Assembly (NCBI GenBank): GCA_043740085.1
Contig: JAYUCY010000143.1
Coordinates: 15,713 to 79,712, forward strand
Length of the DNA: 64,000 nt
Direction: 5' to 3'
From: UBA668 sp043740085
GTDB lineage: Bacteria; Actinomycetota; Acidimicrobiia; Acidimicrobiales; Ilumatobacteraceae
Part shown: in pieces, positions 51,602-60,374 of the stretch
How the letters are laid out: every line of letters begins with the position of its first letter
How positions within the stretch are numbered: position 1 is the stretch's first letter
Notes under the pieces: generated by a model
What the model saw: only the letters and a program-made list of their open reading frames with translations
Told to the model about the DNA's origin: nothing
Databases searched by the model: none
Translations under genes and position numbers: made by a program

Positions 51602-54578
51602 CGCCAACCTCGTCCGGCTCGTCGCCCTCGTCGGCAATACCCAACAGGGCAGCCACCCGCGGGTCGGCGAGCTGGCGCTCGAACTGCGTCCAGCGCTCGG
51701 CGGTACCCAGGTGGTCCGGGTCGCAGTACTCGCATGGTACGAAGCTGAGACGGAACTGTGACTTCTCTGGGCGGGCAACGAAGACACCCGACCGAATGCC
51801 ATCAATGATGTGTTGCAGGGCGCCAGTTACCTGTGGCCAGGCGGCGTCGCCGATTGTTGCGGTGACGCGCGAGTACTTGCCTTTACCAAAGAACCCGTAC
51901 TCCGCGATCACTGACGGCCGGTGGCCCGTCGTGCCGTGTGTGTCTGTATCCAGAGCCAGCGCGGCAGCGGCGTAGGCCGGCAGCTGCAACTTCGTGCCAC
52001 CGGCAGTTGGGTCCACGCTGGTGATGTCGCGGTAGCTGTCCGGGCGGCCGGTCTTGTGGTCGGTGACCACCAGACTGCCGTCCGCGCAACGGTCGATACG
52101 ATCGACCGAGCCGCGCAAACGAACCAGCGTCCCGTCGTTCAAGGTGAGCTCGGCGGGAGCAGTGTCGCCGAAGCCGAAGCGGTACTCGGAGGCCACGACC
52201 TGTGCGTTGCGGGCTGCCACCAGCTGGCTGTCGCGGCGCAGCCATGTGGCAAGTTCGAACCGCTGACGGCTCTGCTCGCTCTGCCAGAACGCAGTGCGGC
52301 CAGTGGCACCCTGTTGTTCCAGTTGGCCGGCCACGGCGTCGAAGGCGGACATCAGCGCTTCCAGATGCACGGGCCCCCATCCATCAGCGTCGGGCTGTGG
52401 CAGTTCGCCGGCAATGACGCGACGGTGAAAGCGGTCGAGTGCGTCGTGCACCAGGGTGCCTCGGTCGCGTGGAGTGATCTGCAGCTGCTCGTCGGGCTGC
52501 TCGACTGGCTGCAGACCCAGCACGTACTGCATGAACCAACCGTGAGGACAGCTGACCCACGCCTCCAGCCGAGTCGGCGAGACCGGGTTGGTGCCCAGCG
52601 GGTCGACGTGGAGACCGCTGAGGTCGCCGTCGTACTCGGTGAGCACGGGCAGTGCGCGGGCAGCGATCATCGCAGTGCCCAACCGAAGCGGCTCGAGTTG
52701 CTGCATCATCGGATGCAGTGCCAAGTCCTTGCCGGCGCGGTGGGCATGCGTGAGCGCGCGAATGCGGTGCTGCGACAGGGTTGCGGGAAATGCCGCGTCG
52801 GCCAGCCCTGCCGCGAACGACGGCACCGAGCGCGTGTGCGTGGGGGAGGTGAGTGCCAGCTCGGCGACCCAGCGCGATTGCTGGCGAAGGGCAGTGGCCC
52901 GCAGGTCGCCACGCGGACTCAGCAACACGGCTCGTTCTGTGCCGGCGAGTGCCGCCCACAGCTGACGTTGCTGCTCGGCGGCGAGGTCGGTATTGACCGG
53001 TAGCGCCCCGTCGGTGAGCGCACGATCGCCATCACCCAGCAGTGCCTCCGGTGGCGGGGGGGCAGGCAGCAAACCCTCACACGCACCAATAACCAACAGC
53101 AGCTCGAACGGCTGGCCGACCGCGAACGACAGTGGCCCCACGTGCACCCCGACACCGATGCGGCCAACGCGGCCAGGGGCGCTCTCCAGCTCGGATTCCA
53201 GAGTGTGGGCGAACACGGTACGGGTGACGGGCTGTGCCAACGTGTCGAGCCTGCCGAGCCGATCGAGCGAGGCCTGCACCGCGGTGAAGGCCTCGAACTC
53301 GTCGAGCGGTAACGCGCGAATACCTCGGTCGCCACCCAGCCAACGGTTCAGGAAGCGATGCCCAAGATCTGCCCAGTGCTGCCACGGCAGTTCCTGGTCG
53401 GGCGCTCCCAGCTGACCACGAAGGTCTGCAACAAACGCTTGCAAGTCCAGTGCCGCATCGGCATCGCCAATGTCGCGCTCGCTGCCGCGCACACGGGTAC
53501 GAGCGCTATACGCGCTGAGTCGGTCGTTCCAATCGGCATCGCCTGCGAGACCAGCGTCGCGCGACACACGCTCCCACCGCTGGCGTGGAACGTGAGTGCC
53601 GTCGGCGAGGCGCGCTGGCACGTGGGCCAGCAACGCGAAGAGATCGGCGCGGCGAATTCCACGACGGTCGAGACGCAGCAGATCGAGCACCAGCCTTGCT
53701 GCCAAGCGCTCGTGCACTGCGATGCCAGGCCGACCGTTCCACGCAATACCGGCGGCGTGCAGGTGCTCGCCAACCAGGCGTGCGTACGGTTCGTTGCGCG
53801 GCCAGACAATGCCGATGCGATGCAGCGGGGCTCCCTCGTGAACCGCCGCCACCACGCAGCGCACCGCTTCGCGTGCTTCCTCGTCGGCATCAGACGCATC
53901 GACGATTTCCAATGGAACGCCGTCGGGACTGCGGTGTTCGCCCTCCAGCAGTACGACTTCGCCGTGCAGCGCGAGGGCATCGAACAGTGCCTGCTCGGTG
54001 GGGCGCAGGCGCTGTGGCAGGAACACGACTGTGCGGCCAGGGGCCACAGCAACAGCGGAACACGCAGCCTGCAGTAGGTCGGCCTCGTCGTACCACTGGC
54101 CGCTGAGTGCGCGGTGTATCTCGCCACAGAGCCGGGCGACCTCGCGGCCGCGCACTGAGCCGTGTTGGGCTAGCCGATGGCGTAGTGGCCCCGGCACGTG
54201 GCGCAGGTCCCTGTATGTGTTGCGGAGCGCCGTGATGGTGGCCTGATGGTGGGCGATGGGCTCGAAGATGCCGGCCGAGGCAGCGAGTACCTGGCGCACT
54301 GCAACATCGACCACCGGTGTGGAGACGGGGCGTTTGCCGCTCTCCGCCAGTGCCTGGCCGCCGAGCAGTTCGGCGAAGCGAAAGGCGGTGACGAACTGGG
54401 CGGCAGCGATACCACCGTTGGCGGCCAACCACCGGCGAGCGGCGACACCGACTGCGTTGGAGTGCACGACGACCGTGACGGCGGCCAGCGGATCGCCACC
54501 CTGCACTCGGTCGACCGCATCACGAAGGGCGCGAAAGGCCGCCGGGCCGTAGGGGGTGGTGAGCCGGTGCAACGCCAT
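51594..54578 (-). CDS. AddB-like PD-(D/E)XK nuclease subunit
   Basis: Partner of the downstream helicase, 994 residues. The N-terminal two thirds is a helicase-like fold without a Walker A motif, as in AddB. The C-terminal RecB-type nuclease has RGSVDRIDRC, VVTDHKTGRPDSY and LQLPAYAAAAL, keeping the catalytic Asp, Asp and Lys. A 4Fe-4S-like set is incomplete: Cys in VSCPHGWFMQYV and Cys-x2-Cys in VPCEYCDPDHLG are present, but the fourth position is Gly. The ATG at 54578 is the first family-like start; longer frames add non-conserved residues. Confidence 0.85.
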   Translation of the reverse strand: MALHRLTTPYGPAAFRALRDAVDRVQGGDPLAAVTVVVHSNAVGVAARRWLAANGGIAAAQFVTAFRFAELLGGQALAESGKRPVSTPVVDVAVRQVLAASAGIFEPIAHHQATITALRNTYRDLRHVPGPLRHRLAQHGSVRGREVARLCGEIHRALSGQWYDEADLLQAACSAVAVAPGRTVVFLPQRLRPTEQALFDALALHGEVVLLEGEHRSPDGVPLEIVDASDADEEAREAVRCVVAAVHEGAPLHRIGIVWPRNEPYARLVGEHLHAAGIAWNGRPGIAVHERLAARLVLDLLRLDRRGIRRADLFALLAHVPARLADGTHVPRQRWERVSRDAGLAGDADWNDRLSAYSARTRVRGSERDIGDADAALDLQAFVADLRGQLGAPDQELPWQHWADLGHRFLNRWLGGDRGIRALPLDEFEAFTAVQASLDRLGRLDTLAQPVTRTVFAHTLESELESAPGRVGRIGVGVHVGPLSFAVGQPFELLLVIGACEGLLPAPPPPEALLGDGDRALTDGALPVNTDLAAEQQRQLWAALAGTERAVLLSPRGDLRATALRQQSRWVAELALTSPTHTRSVPSFAAGLADAAFPATLSQHRIRALTHAHRAGKDLALHPMMQQLEPLRLGTAMIAARALPVLTEYDGDLSGLHVDPLGTNPVSPTRLEAWVSCPHGWFMQYVLGLQPVEQPDEQLQITPRDRGTLVHDALDRFHRRVIAGELPQPDADGWGPVHLEALMSAFDAVAGQLEQQGATGRTAFWQSEQSRQRFELATWLRRDSQLVAARNAQVVASEYRFGFGDTAPAELTLNDGTLVRLRGSVDRIDRCADGSLVVTDHKTGRPDSYRDITSVDPTAGGTKLQLPAYAAAALALDTDTHGTTGHRPSVIAEYGFFGKGKYSRVTATIGDAAWPQVTGALQHIIDGIRSGVFVARPEKSQFRLSFVPCEYCDPDHLGTAERWTQFERQLADPRVAALLGIADEGDEPDEVGDV

Positions 54579-54666
54579 CTGTCTGCACTCTACGAAAAGG
54601 GTGCGCGACAGTTTCCATGTTGCCGAGAACGTGAGGGGATCAGAACCGGCCCGGTTCCGGCCACAC

Positions 54667-55350
54667 TCAGAGTGTGTAGGCGGCTTCGGCCCGGGCTCGC
54701 AGGTCGCTGACGGCATGCGCCAGGCCCTCAGGGTCGCGGTACAGCGCACTGCCGGCGACGAGGATGTTGGCGCCCGCGTTGGCGGCGGCGGCCACGGTGT
54801 TGGGCCCAATGCCACCATCGACCTCGATGTCGACGGCGTCCGTGAGGCCCTCCGCAGCGATCAGTGCACGCAGCTCGCGGATCTTGGGTTCCATCGTGGC
54901 GATGTACTTCTGGCCGCCGAAGCCGGGGTTGACTGTCATGATCAGCACCATGTCGACCAGGTCGAGGACGTGTGCGACTGCGGACACCGGCGTTGCAGGG
55001 TTGAGCGCGACCGAGGCCTTCGCCCCCAGCGATGCAATGTTGCCGAGCGTGCGGTGCAGGTGGGTGCACGCCTCTGCGTGAACGATGAGCCGCTCGCAGC
55101 CGGCCTTGATGTACTCGGCTGCCATCACGTCTGGGGTCAGCACCATCAGGTGCGCCTCGAACGGCAGTGATGTGTGCTTGCGGGCGGCGGCGATGACATC
55201 TGGGCCGAAGGTGAGGTTGGGCACGAACTGGCCGTCCATGACGTCCCACTGAATGCGGTCCACGCCGGCCGCTTCGAGTGCAGCAACCTCCTCGCCCAGG
55301 CGGGCGAAGTCTGCGGGTAACACGCTGGGGGCAATCTCAATCCGGGGCAC
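54667..55350 (-). CDS. rpe: Ribulose-phosphate 3-epimerase
   Basis: Pentose-phosphate pathway epimerase, 227 residues. IAPSVLPADFARLGEEV, QWDVMDGQFVPNLTFGPDV (metal His/Asp region), FEAHLMVLTPD, IMTVNPGFGGQKYI and DGGIGPNTVAAAANAGAN are signatures. The GTG at 55350 begins just before PRIEIAPS; an upstream ATG at 55386 would leave 1 bp to the divergent methyltransferase gene. Confidence 0.95.
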   Translation of the reverse strand: MPRIEIAPSVLPADFARLGEEVAALEAAGVDRIQWDVMDGQFVPNLTFGPDVIAAARKHTSLPFEAHLMVLTPDVMAAEYIKAGCERLIVHAEACTHLHRTLGNIASLGAKASVALNPATPVSAVAHVLDLVDMVLIMTVNPGFGGQKYIATMEPKIRELRALIAAEGLTDAVDIEVDGGIGPNTVAAAANAGANILVAGSALYRDPEGLAHAVSDLRARAEAAYTL

Positions 55351-55387
55351 GGCTGCGACAGTAGTGCGCGACGTAGGCTCATCCACG

Positions 55388-56575
55388 ATGTCTCAGCAGG
55401 CGCGACCGCACGACGAAGTGGTGCACGTCGAGAAGATGGCAGCCGGCGGCGATGCGATAGCCCGCCTCGCGGACGGCAGGGTTGTGTTTGTCGATGGCGC
55501 GCTGCCCGACGAGACAGTTCGCGTAGCCATCACCTCCAACAAGCGCGACTTCGCCAAAGGACTCGTGGTGGAAGTGATGCACCCATCACCTCACCGCGTT
55601 GCTCCACCGTGCCCCGAACTGGCGAAAGGGTGCGGGGGTTGTGGGTGGCAACACGCGGCACCCGAAGCTCAGTTGCAGTGGAAGGCGGATGTCGTTGCCG
55701 ATGCGCTGCGGCGTACGGCAAAGCTTCCCGACGCAGACATTCGCATCGGTGGAAGTGTCAGCCCGTGGGGCTACCGAACCAGCATGCGCCTTGCCGTCAC
55801 GCCAGATGGCCGAGTGGGTCTGCGTGCGGGGGCCAGCCACCGCGTCGTTGCGCTGGACAGTTGCATGGTCGCTCACCCCTTGCTCGCGGCGTTGCTGTCG
55901 TCGGTGCGCATTGCGGGCGGTGAGGAGTTGTCGATTCGAGTCAGCGTCGCCACTGGTGAGGCGACGGCATGGTCATCGTCGGGAGTCGTGCGGGTCGAGG
56001 GCTTGGCTCCTCACGTGGCAATCGGGCCCGAGTCGGTGTTGTTCGAGGACGTCGCGGGTGTTCGACTGAGGGTGACGGCAGCGTCGTTCTTTCAGTCCGG
56101 TCCGGCCGCCGCCGAGCTGTTGGTTGCAACGGTGAAGGACGTGGGTGGCGACGCCTTGCGCCACCTGCGCGGCCCGCTGCTGGACGCCTACGGCGGCGTC
56201 GGATTGTTCGCCGCCACGCTCGGGGCGGCAGAGGCGATTGTCGTGGAGAGCTCGCCGTCGTCGTGCGCCGACGCGGAAGCCAACCTTGGCGAACGGGCCA
56301 CTGTCCACCGCGTGCCTTTCGAAGAGTGGACGCCACAGCCCGTGGAGCTGGCTGTGGTCGACCCTGCTCGCGCCGGCCTTGGCCGTGTTGCCACCGATGT
56401 GCTCGCCGCTACCGGCGCGCCCGTCGTGGTGTTGGTCAGCTGCGACCCGGTGTCACTGGCTCGCGACACCACGTTGCTCGCGGCGCACGGCTATCGCCAT
56501 GCAGGCTCAAGCGTGCTCGACCTCTTTCCGCACACGCCGCACGTGGAAGTAGTGACGCGCTTCGAGCTGGCGTAG
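55388..56575 (+). CDS. TrmA/RlmD-family RNA (uracil-5)-methyltransferase
   Basis: SAM-dependent m5U methyltransferase, 395 residues. An N-terminal TRAM domain (VVHVEKMAAGGDAIARLADG) is followed by an iron-sulfur set (PPCPELAKGCGGCGWQH plus a later SCMVAH), and a Rossmann domain with LLDAYGGVGLFAATL, VDPARAGLG and the catalytic Cys in VLVSCDPVSLARD. tRNA U54 versus 23S rRNA target cannot be decided. It is divergent from rpe. Confidence 0.9.
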   Translation: MSQQARPHDEVVHVEKMAAGGDAIARLADGRVVFVDGALPDETVRVAITSNKRDFAKGLVVEVMHPSPHRVAPPCPELAKGCGGCGWQHAAPEAQLQWKADVVADALRRTAKLPDADIRIGGSVSPWGYRTSMRLAVTPDGRVGLRAGASHRVVALDSCMVAHPLLAALLSSVRIAGGEELSIRVSVATGEATAWSSSGVVRVEGLAPHVAIGPESVLFEDVAGVRLRVTAASFFQSGPAAAELLVATVKDVGGDALRHLRGPLLDAYGGVGLFAATLGAAEAIVVESSPSSCADAEANLGERATVHRVPFEEWTPQPVELAVVDPARAGLGRVATDVLAATGAPVVVLVSCDPVSLARDTTLLAAHGYRHAGSSVLDLFPHTPHVEVVTRFELA

Positions 56576-56584
56576 CGAATGGGC

Positions 56585-57175
56585 TCAGCGCAGGTTGCGC
56601 ATCGCCTTGTCGACCCGGTCCAAATAAGCGGCGCGCTGTGCGTCGGACGTGGTGTCGATGCTGTAGCGAGCGATCCATTTCGTGCGCGCCTTCTTGCTGC
56701 ACAACACGCGCAGTGAGCGGTTGACGATGCGCTTGCCGCCTTCACCTTGCAGCGAGTTGATCAACTTGCTGGAGCCGTGGGTGGTGATCACAACGAGTCG
56801 TCGAATGTTCTGCAGCAGCGGGCGAATTCGGTTGGCGCCTTCAGGCCGCTCGTACGCCACGCCGGCCACCCACACCCGGTCGATCCACCCCTTCAGCATC
56901 GCCGGCTGTCCGGTCCACCATGTGGGGTACACGAACACCAAGGCCTCGCACCAGCGCAGATTCTCGGCGTACGTCGCGATCTCTGGTTTGGTATCGGGCG
57001 GGGAGAGGTGGTTGGTGCGTTCCCACGCCGACAGCTCGGGTACGAACCCATCGGCGTACAGGTCGGTCACTCGCACGTCGTGGCCGCCGCTGTGCAGGCC
57101 AGCGAGCGCGCGGTCGCGGGCGGCCGCGGTGAACGAGGTCGCCGAAGGGTGGCAGTACACCACGTAGACCTTCAC
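56585..57175 (-). CDS. Flavodoxin-fold NAD(P)H oxidoreductase (paralogue 2)
   Basis: NQO1/MdaB-like quinone reductase of 196 residues: VYVVYCHPSATSFTAAARDR (FMN/FAD site), LVFVYPTWWTGQPAMLKGWIDRV and VVITTHGSSKL. The GTG start overlaps the stop of the upstream paralogue by 4 nt. About half the positions appear shared with that gene, showing a tandem duplication. Confidence 0.9.
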   Translation of the reverse strand: MKVYVVYCHPSATSFTAAARDRALAGLHSGGHDVRVTDLYADGFVPELSAWERTNHLSPPDTKPEIATYAENLRWCEALVFVYPTWWTGQPAMLKGWIDRVWVAGVAYERPEGANRIRPLLQNIRRLVVITTHGSSKLINSLQGEGGKRIVNRSLRVLCSKKARTKWIARYSIDTTSDAQRAAYLDRVDKAMRNLR

Positions 57176-57759
57176 AGTGACCGCATCTTCTGTTCGACGC
57201 GGTCCAGGAACTGGCTGCGCTGAGTGGCTGTAGCGCTGTCGATTGCGAAGAGCCCCAGCCACGAGGTGCGCGTGCGCAGGCCGGTGCTGAGCCGCAGTGC
57301 CCGAGTGAGGGTGCGTCGGCCATTGTCGTTGATCAGCCGCACGTACGAGCGCGGCGAGCCATAGGTGCTGATGCCGACAATGCGCCGCACATTGGTGAGC
57401 TCGGGCCGGACCTTGCCGTTGTCGTTGAAGCCGAACGCAACGCCGGGCACCATCACGCGTTCCAGCCAGCCTTTGAGGATGGCCGGCAGCGAGCTCCACC
57501 ACGTGGGGTAGACGAACACGAGGGCATCTGCGCGGAGGACCAGCGCGCCGTGATCGGCCACCATCGGATCGATTGCGGGATGGTCGCCGCGGTAGGCGAC
57601 GTGGTCGTCCAGGCTCATGGACGCCCGGAACCCGAGCGCGTAGAGATCGAGTACCTGCACCTCATGGCCCGCGCCACGCAGAACAGCGCACGCCCGGTCG
57701 GCGATGGCGTGGCTGAAGCTGTCCGAATTGGGATGGGCGAGCACCACCACGACCTGCAT
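57172..57759 (-). CDS. Flavodoxin-fold NAD(P)H oxidoreductase (paralogue 1)
   Basis: NQO1/MdaB-like protein of 195 residues with the same blocks as its neighbour: VVVVLAHPNSDSFSHAIADR, LVFVYPTWWSSLPAILKGWL and VGISTYGSPRSY. Likely two-electron reduction of quinones or electrophiles using NAD(P)H. It is divergent from the MFS gene (39 bp) and coupled to paralogue 2. Confidence 0.92.
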   Translation of the reverse strand: MQVVVVLAHPNSDSFSHAIADRACAVLRGAGHEVQVLDLYALGFRASMSLDDHVAYRGDHPAIDPMVADHGALVLRADALVFVYPTWWSSLPAILKGWLERVMVPGVAFGFNDNGKVRPELTNVRRIVGISTYGSPRSYVRLINDNGRRTLTRALRLSTGLRTRTSWLGLFAIDSATATQRSQFLDRVEQKMRSL

Positions 57760-57798
57760 GCAAGATCAACCATATCGGCCGCGTAGATTCGGAACACG

Positions 57799-59025
57799 AT
57801 GCAGCCTGCACCTGATGACTCGATGTGGACGCGGTCGCGGTCGCGGACTACGCCGGTGCCGGCGTATCTGATCGGGTTCTTGCTCATCGGTATTGCGCTC
57901 AGCTTGGGTGGGCCGGCGCTGTCGCATCTTCGCGACCGCGTGCACACCACCGATGGTGGAATCGCGTGGGTGTTCGTCGGTCAGTCGGCCGGGTATATCG
58001 CCGGCTCGGTATTTGCCGGCCACGGGCTGGATAGTGGTCGCGGGCATCGTCGGTGGGTGGCGGCGATGGTGGTTTCCACCGCGTCGCTCACGCTCATCGC
58101 ATTGGCGCCGTCGTTGCCCCTACTTGTGCTCGCCTTCGCCGTGCTCGGCTTGGCGTGTGGTCTCTGCGATGTCAGCGGTAACACGCTGGTGATGTGGAGT
58201 CGGCCGGAGGGTCCCGGTCCACTGCTCAACTCGCTGCATCTGTGCTTCGCGCTGGGTGCGATGGTGACGCCGATTCTCGTCAACCGTTCGCTGCACTTCT
58301 TCGACTCGTTGTGGGGCGTCGCGTTGCCGATGGCGGCTCTCACCGTCGTCTGCGCCTCGTTGATGCTGCCGCACCCGTCACCGGTGCGTACTCGCCTCGC
58401 AACCGTTGAGCGCAGCCATGCCGGTGGGGCGCGCACGATGCACGTCGCTGTGATCTGTGCGTTCTTCTTTGCCTACGTGGCGATGGAAACCGGGTTCGCC
58501 AACTGGATCCACACATACGTGGAGCAGATCGAATACGGCGATGCGAGAACGGCAACGGGGGTCACCTCAATGTTCGGCTTCGGGTTCGCATTGGGTCGCG
58601 CGGTGGCGATCTGGACGGCCCGCCACATCACACCGGGCTGGGCTGTTGCGATCGCTACCGGTTTGTCGGTGGGTGCCTCCGTGCTGTTCGTCATCTTCGA
58701 CGGGCCGGGCCCGATGCTGTGGATCGTGACCCTGCTGTTTGGGTTGTCGGTCGCCCCGCAGTACGCGTCGATGTTCGCCTTCGCCGAGTCGCACCTTGCG
58801 CTCAGCGGTCGTAACACCTCGGCCATCGTTGCGGCGTCCGGGATCGGTGGTTTGCTGATGCCGTTTGTGGTCGGCCAACTGTTCGATCGCGTTGGCCCGC
58901 ACTCGCTGCCTCCAACAGTGCTCGCGCTGGCACTGTTGACAGCGGCCGTCGCGGCCTATGGCGGCCGACTTCTGCTCAGTGCTCAGCGGCCGCCGGTGAC
59001 GTCGATGAACGCGCCCGTCACGTAG
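57799..59025 (+). CDS. MFS transporter
   Basis: Major facilitator of 408 residues, about 12 helices. The first helix is AYLIGFLLIGIALSLGGPAL, and a typical loop-2/3 region DSGRGHRRW follows. The second half begins near MHVAVICAFFFAYVAMETGF. It resembles FucP-type sugar permeases, but substrate is unknown. The 3' end overlaps the antisense SDR gene by 43 bp. Confidence 0.88.
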   Translation: MQPAPDDSMWTRSRSRTTPVPAYLIGFLLIGIALSLGGPALSHLRDRVHTTDGGIAWVFVGQSAGYIAGSVFAGHGLDSGRGHRRWVAAMVVSTASLTLIALAPSLPLLVLAFAVLGLACGLCDVSGNTLVMWSRPEGPGPLLNSLHLCFALGAMVTPILVNRSLHFFDSLWGVALPMAALTVVCASLMLPHPSPVRTRLATVERSHAGGARTMHVAVICAFFFAYVAMETGFANWIHTYVEQIEYGDARTATGVTSMFGFGFALGRAVAIWTARHITPGWAVAIATGLSVGASVLFVIFDGPGPMLWIVTLLFGLSVAPQYASMFAFAESHLALSGRNTSAIVAASGIGGLLMPFVVGQLFDRVGPHSLPPTVLALALLTAAVAAYGGRLLLSAQRPPVTSMNAPVT

Positions 59026-59735
59026 CTGGCTTCGGCCGAGGCCAACCACACGACAGCGCCTGCCACTTCGGCGGCGCTGCCGCTGCGCTCCATCGGAATC
59101 ATTGGTGCCATCCGCTCAATGCGGCCGGGGGGCGCATGTAAGTGGAAGTCGCTCTCGATCAAACCGGGGCGAACGCCATTGACGCGCACCCCAACATTGG
59201 CCAACTCCTTGGACAATCCCACGGTCATCGTGTCGAGCGCGCCCTTTGAGGCTGCGTAGTAGACCCACTCGTTGGGGCCGCCCAGCACGGCAGCCTTCGA
59301 CGAGATGTTGATGATGCTGCCGCCGCGGCCACCCGCGTCGGTGCGCATACGCCATGCAGCCTCGCGAGCGCAGAGAAATGGACCGGTGATGTTGACGGCC
59401 CATAGGCGGGAGAGCATGTCGGCAGTGACGGTGTCCAGAGGGCCGTAACCGCCGGCGATTCCGGCGTTGTTGACGAGTACATCGAGGCGGCCGAAGCGTT
59501 CGTCGACGGTGGCGAACATACGCAGCACGTCGGCCTCGTCGCCGACGTCGGCTTGGACGGTGACGGCGCGGCAGCCCGCCTCGCGGATTTCGGCGGCCAG
59601 TTCCTCTGCTGCGTCGGCTGAGACGGAGTAGTTCAGGACCAGGTGGTAGCGCTGCGCGGCTGCAGCGCGAGCGACGGCGGCACCGATGCCACGGCCGGCG
59701 CCGGTGATGAGCATGATCGGGCGTTCGTCAGTCAT
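58983..59735 (-). CDS. Short-chain dehydrogenase/reductase
   Basis: SDR of 250 residues: TGAGRGIGAAVA (cofactor), VNNAGIAGGYG, NISSKAAVLGG (catalytic Ser), YYAASKGALD (Tyr/Lys), and the terminal SYVTGAFIDVTGG. It looks like a 3-oxoacyl-ACP reductase (FabG) type; substrate not inferable. It overlaps the GNAT gene by 8 nt, so the two are co-transcribed. Confidence 0.93.
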   Translation of the reverse strand: MTDERPIMLITGAGRGIGAAVARAAAAQRYHLVLNYSVSADAAEELAAEIREAGCRAVTVQADVGDEADVLRMFATVDERFGRLDVLVNNAGIAGGYGPLDTVTADMLSRLWAVNITGPFLCAREAAWRMRTDAGGRGGSIINISSKAAVLGGPNEWVYYAASKGALDTMTVGLSKELANVGVRVNGVRPGLIESDFHLHAPPGRIERMAPMIPMERSGSAAEVAGAVVWLASAEASYVTGAFIDVTGGR

Positions 59736-60342
59736 CGAGGCGGGCCTTTAGGCGATCTCGAATGGCGGGCCACTCGGCGGGAAGGATGGAGTACGTGGCG
59801 GTGTCGCGCGCCTTACCAGGCTCGGTGAGGTGGCCGATATTGGGGCGGTGTTGACGCAGGATGCCTTCGAACTGTGCGCCCAGTCGCACGATGGCGTCGC
59901 GGCTGCGTTGGTTCAGCGCGTCGGTACAGAGGGCCACTCGAAAGACCTCCCACTGCTCGAACGCTTGAGTCAGCAGTAGCAGCTTGGCCTCGGTGTTGAT
60001 CGGGCTGCGCTGCGCGCTGGCTGCTAGCCAGGTGCCGCCAATCTCCACCTCCGCCGGCGTGTCGCGGCCGGTGTACCAGGTGACGTTGAGGAAGCGGGTG
60101 CATCCAACGGCCGCTCCGTCGGCCAGGCGGCGCTGCGCGAACGGCACGACCAGGTCGCGCTCGGCATCGCCCAGCAGCCAGTCGAGATACCCGTGCATTG
60201 CCGTCTCGTCGGCGGGTACCGGGGTGTAGCCGAACGTACTGCGATCTTGATTGCCGGCTGTCAGCAGGTCTGCTGCATGACCGCGGGTGAGGGGTTCGAG
60301 TTGCACGTGAGTGCCGGTAAGGGTGAATGGTTCGAGCCGCAT
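59728..60342 (-). CDS. GNAT N-acetyltransferase (RimJ/RimL type)
   Basis: Acetyl-CoA transferase of 204 residues: LEPLTRGHAADLLTAG, then EVEIGGTWLAASAQRSPINT, EAKLLLLTQAFEQWEVFRVA, and GAQFEGILRQHRPN, as in RimJ-like proteins that acetylate N-terminal amines or small molecules. ATG 60342 is preferred to an ATG 18 bp upstream. Divergent from the quinone oxidoreductase gene. Confidence 0.9.
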   Translation of the reverse strand: MRLEPFTLTGTHVQLEPLTRGHAADLLTAGNQDRSTFGYTPVPADETAMHGYLDWLLGDAERDLVVPFAQRRLADGAAVGCTRFLNVTWYTGRDTPAEVEIGGTWLAASAQRSPINTEAKLLLLTQAFEQWEVFRVALCTDALNQRSRDAIVRLGAQFEGILRQHRPNIGHLTEPGKARDTATYSILPAEWPAIRDRLKARLDD

Positions 60343-60374
60343 GAACTGACAGCTTCGCACTACGGTCGCTGGTT

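Noticed and set aside
54579..54818. Upstream extension of the AddB-like gene to 54818
   Set aside because: The extra 80 residues are Pro/Thr/Cys-rich shadow sequence overlapping rpe; the family start is at 54578.
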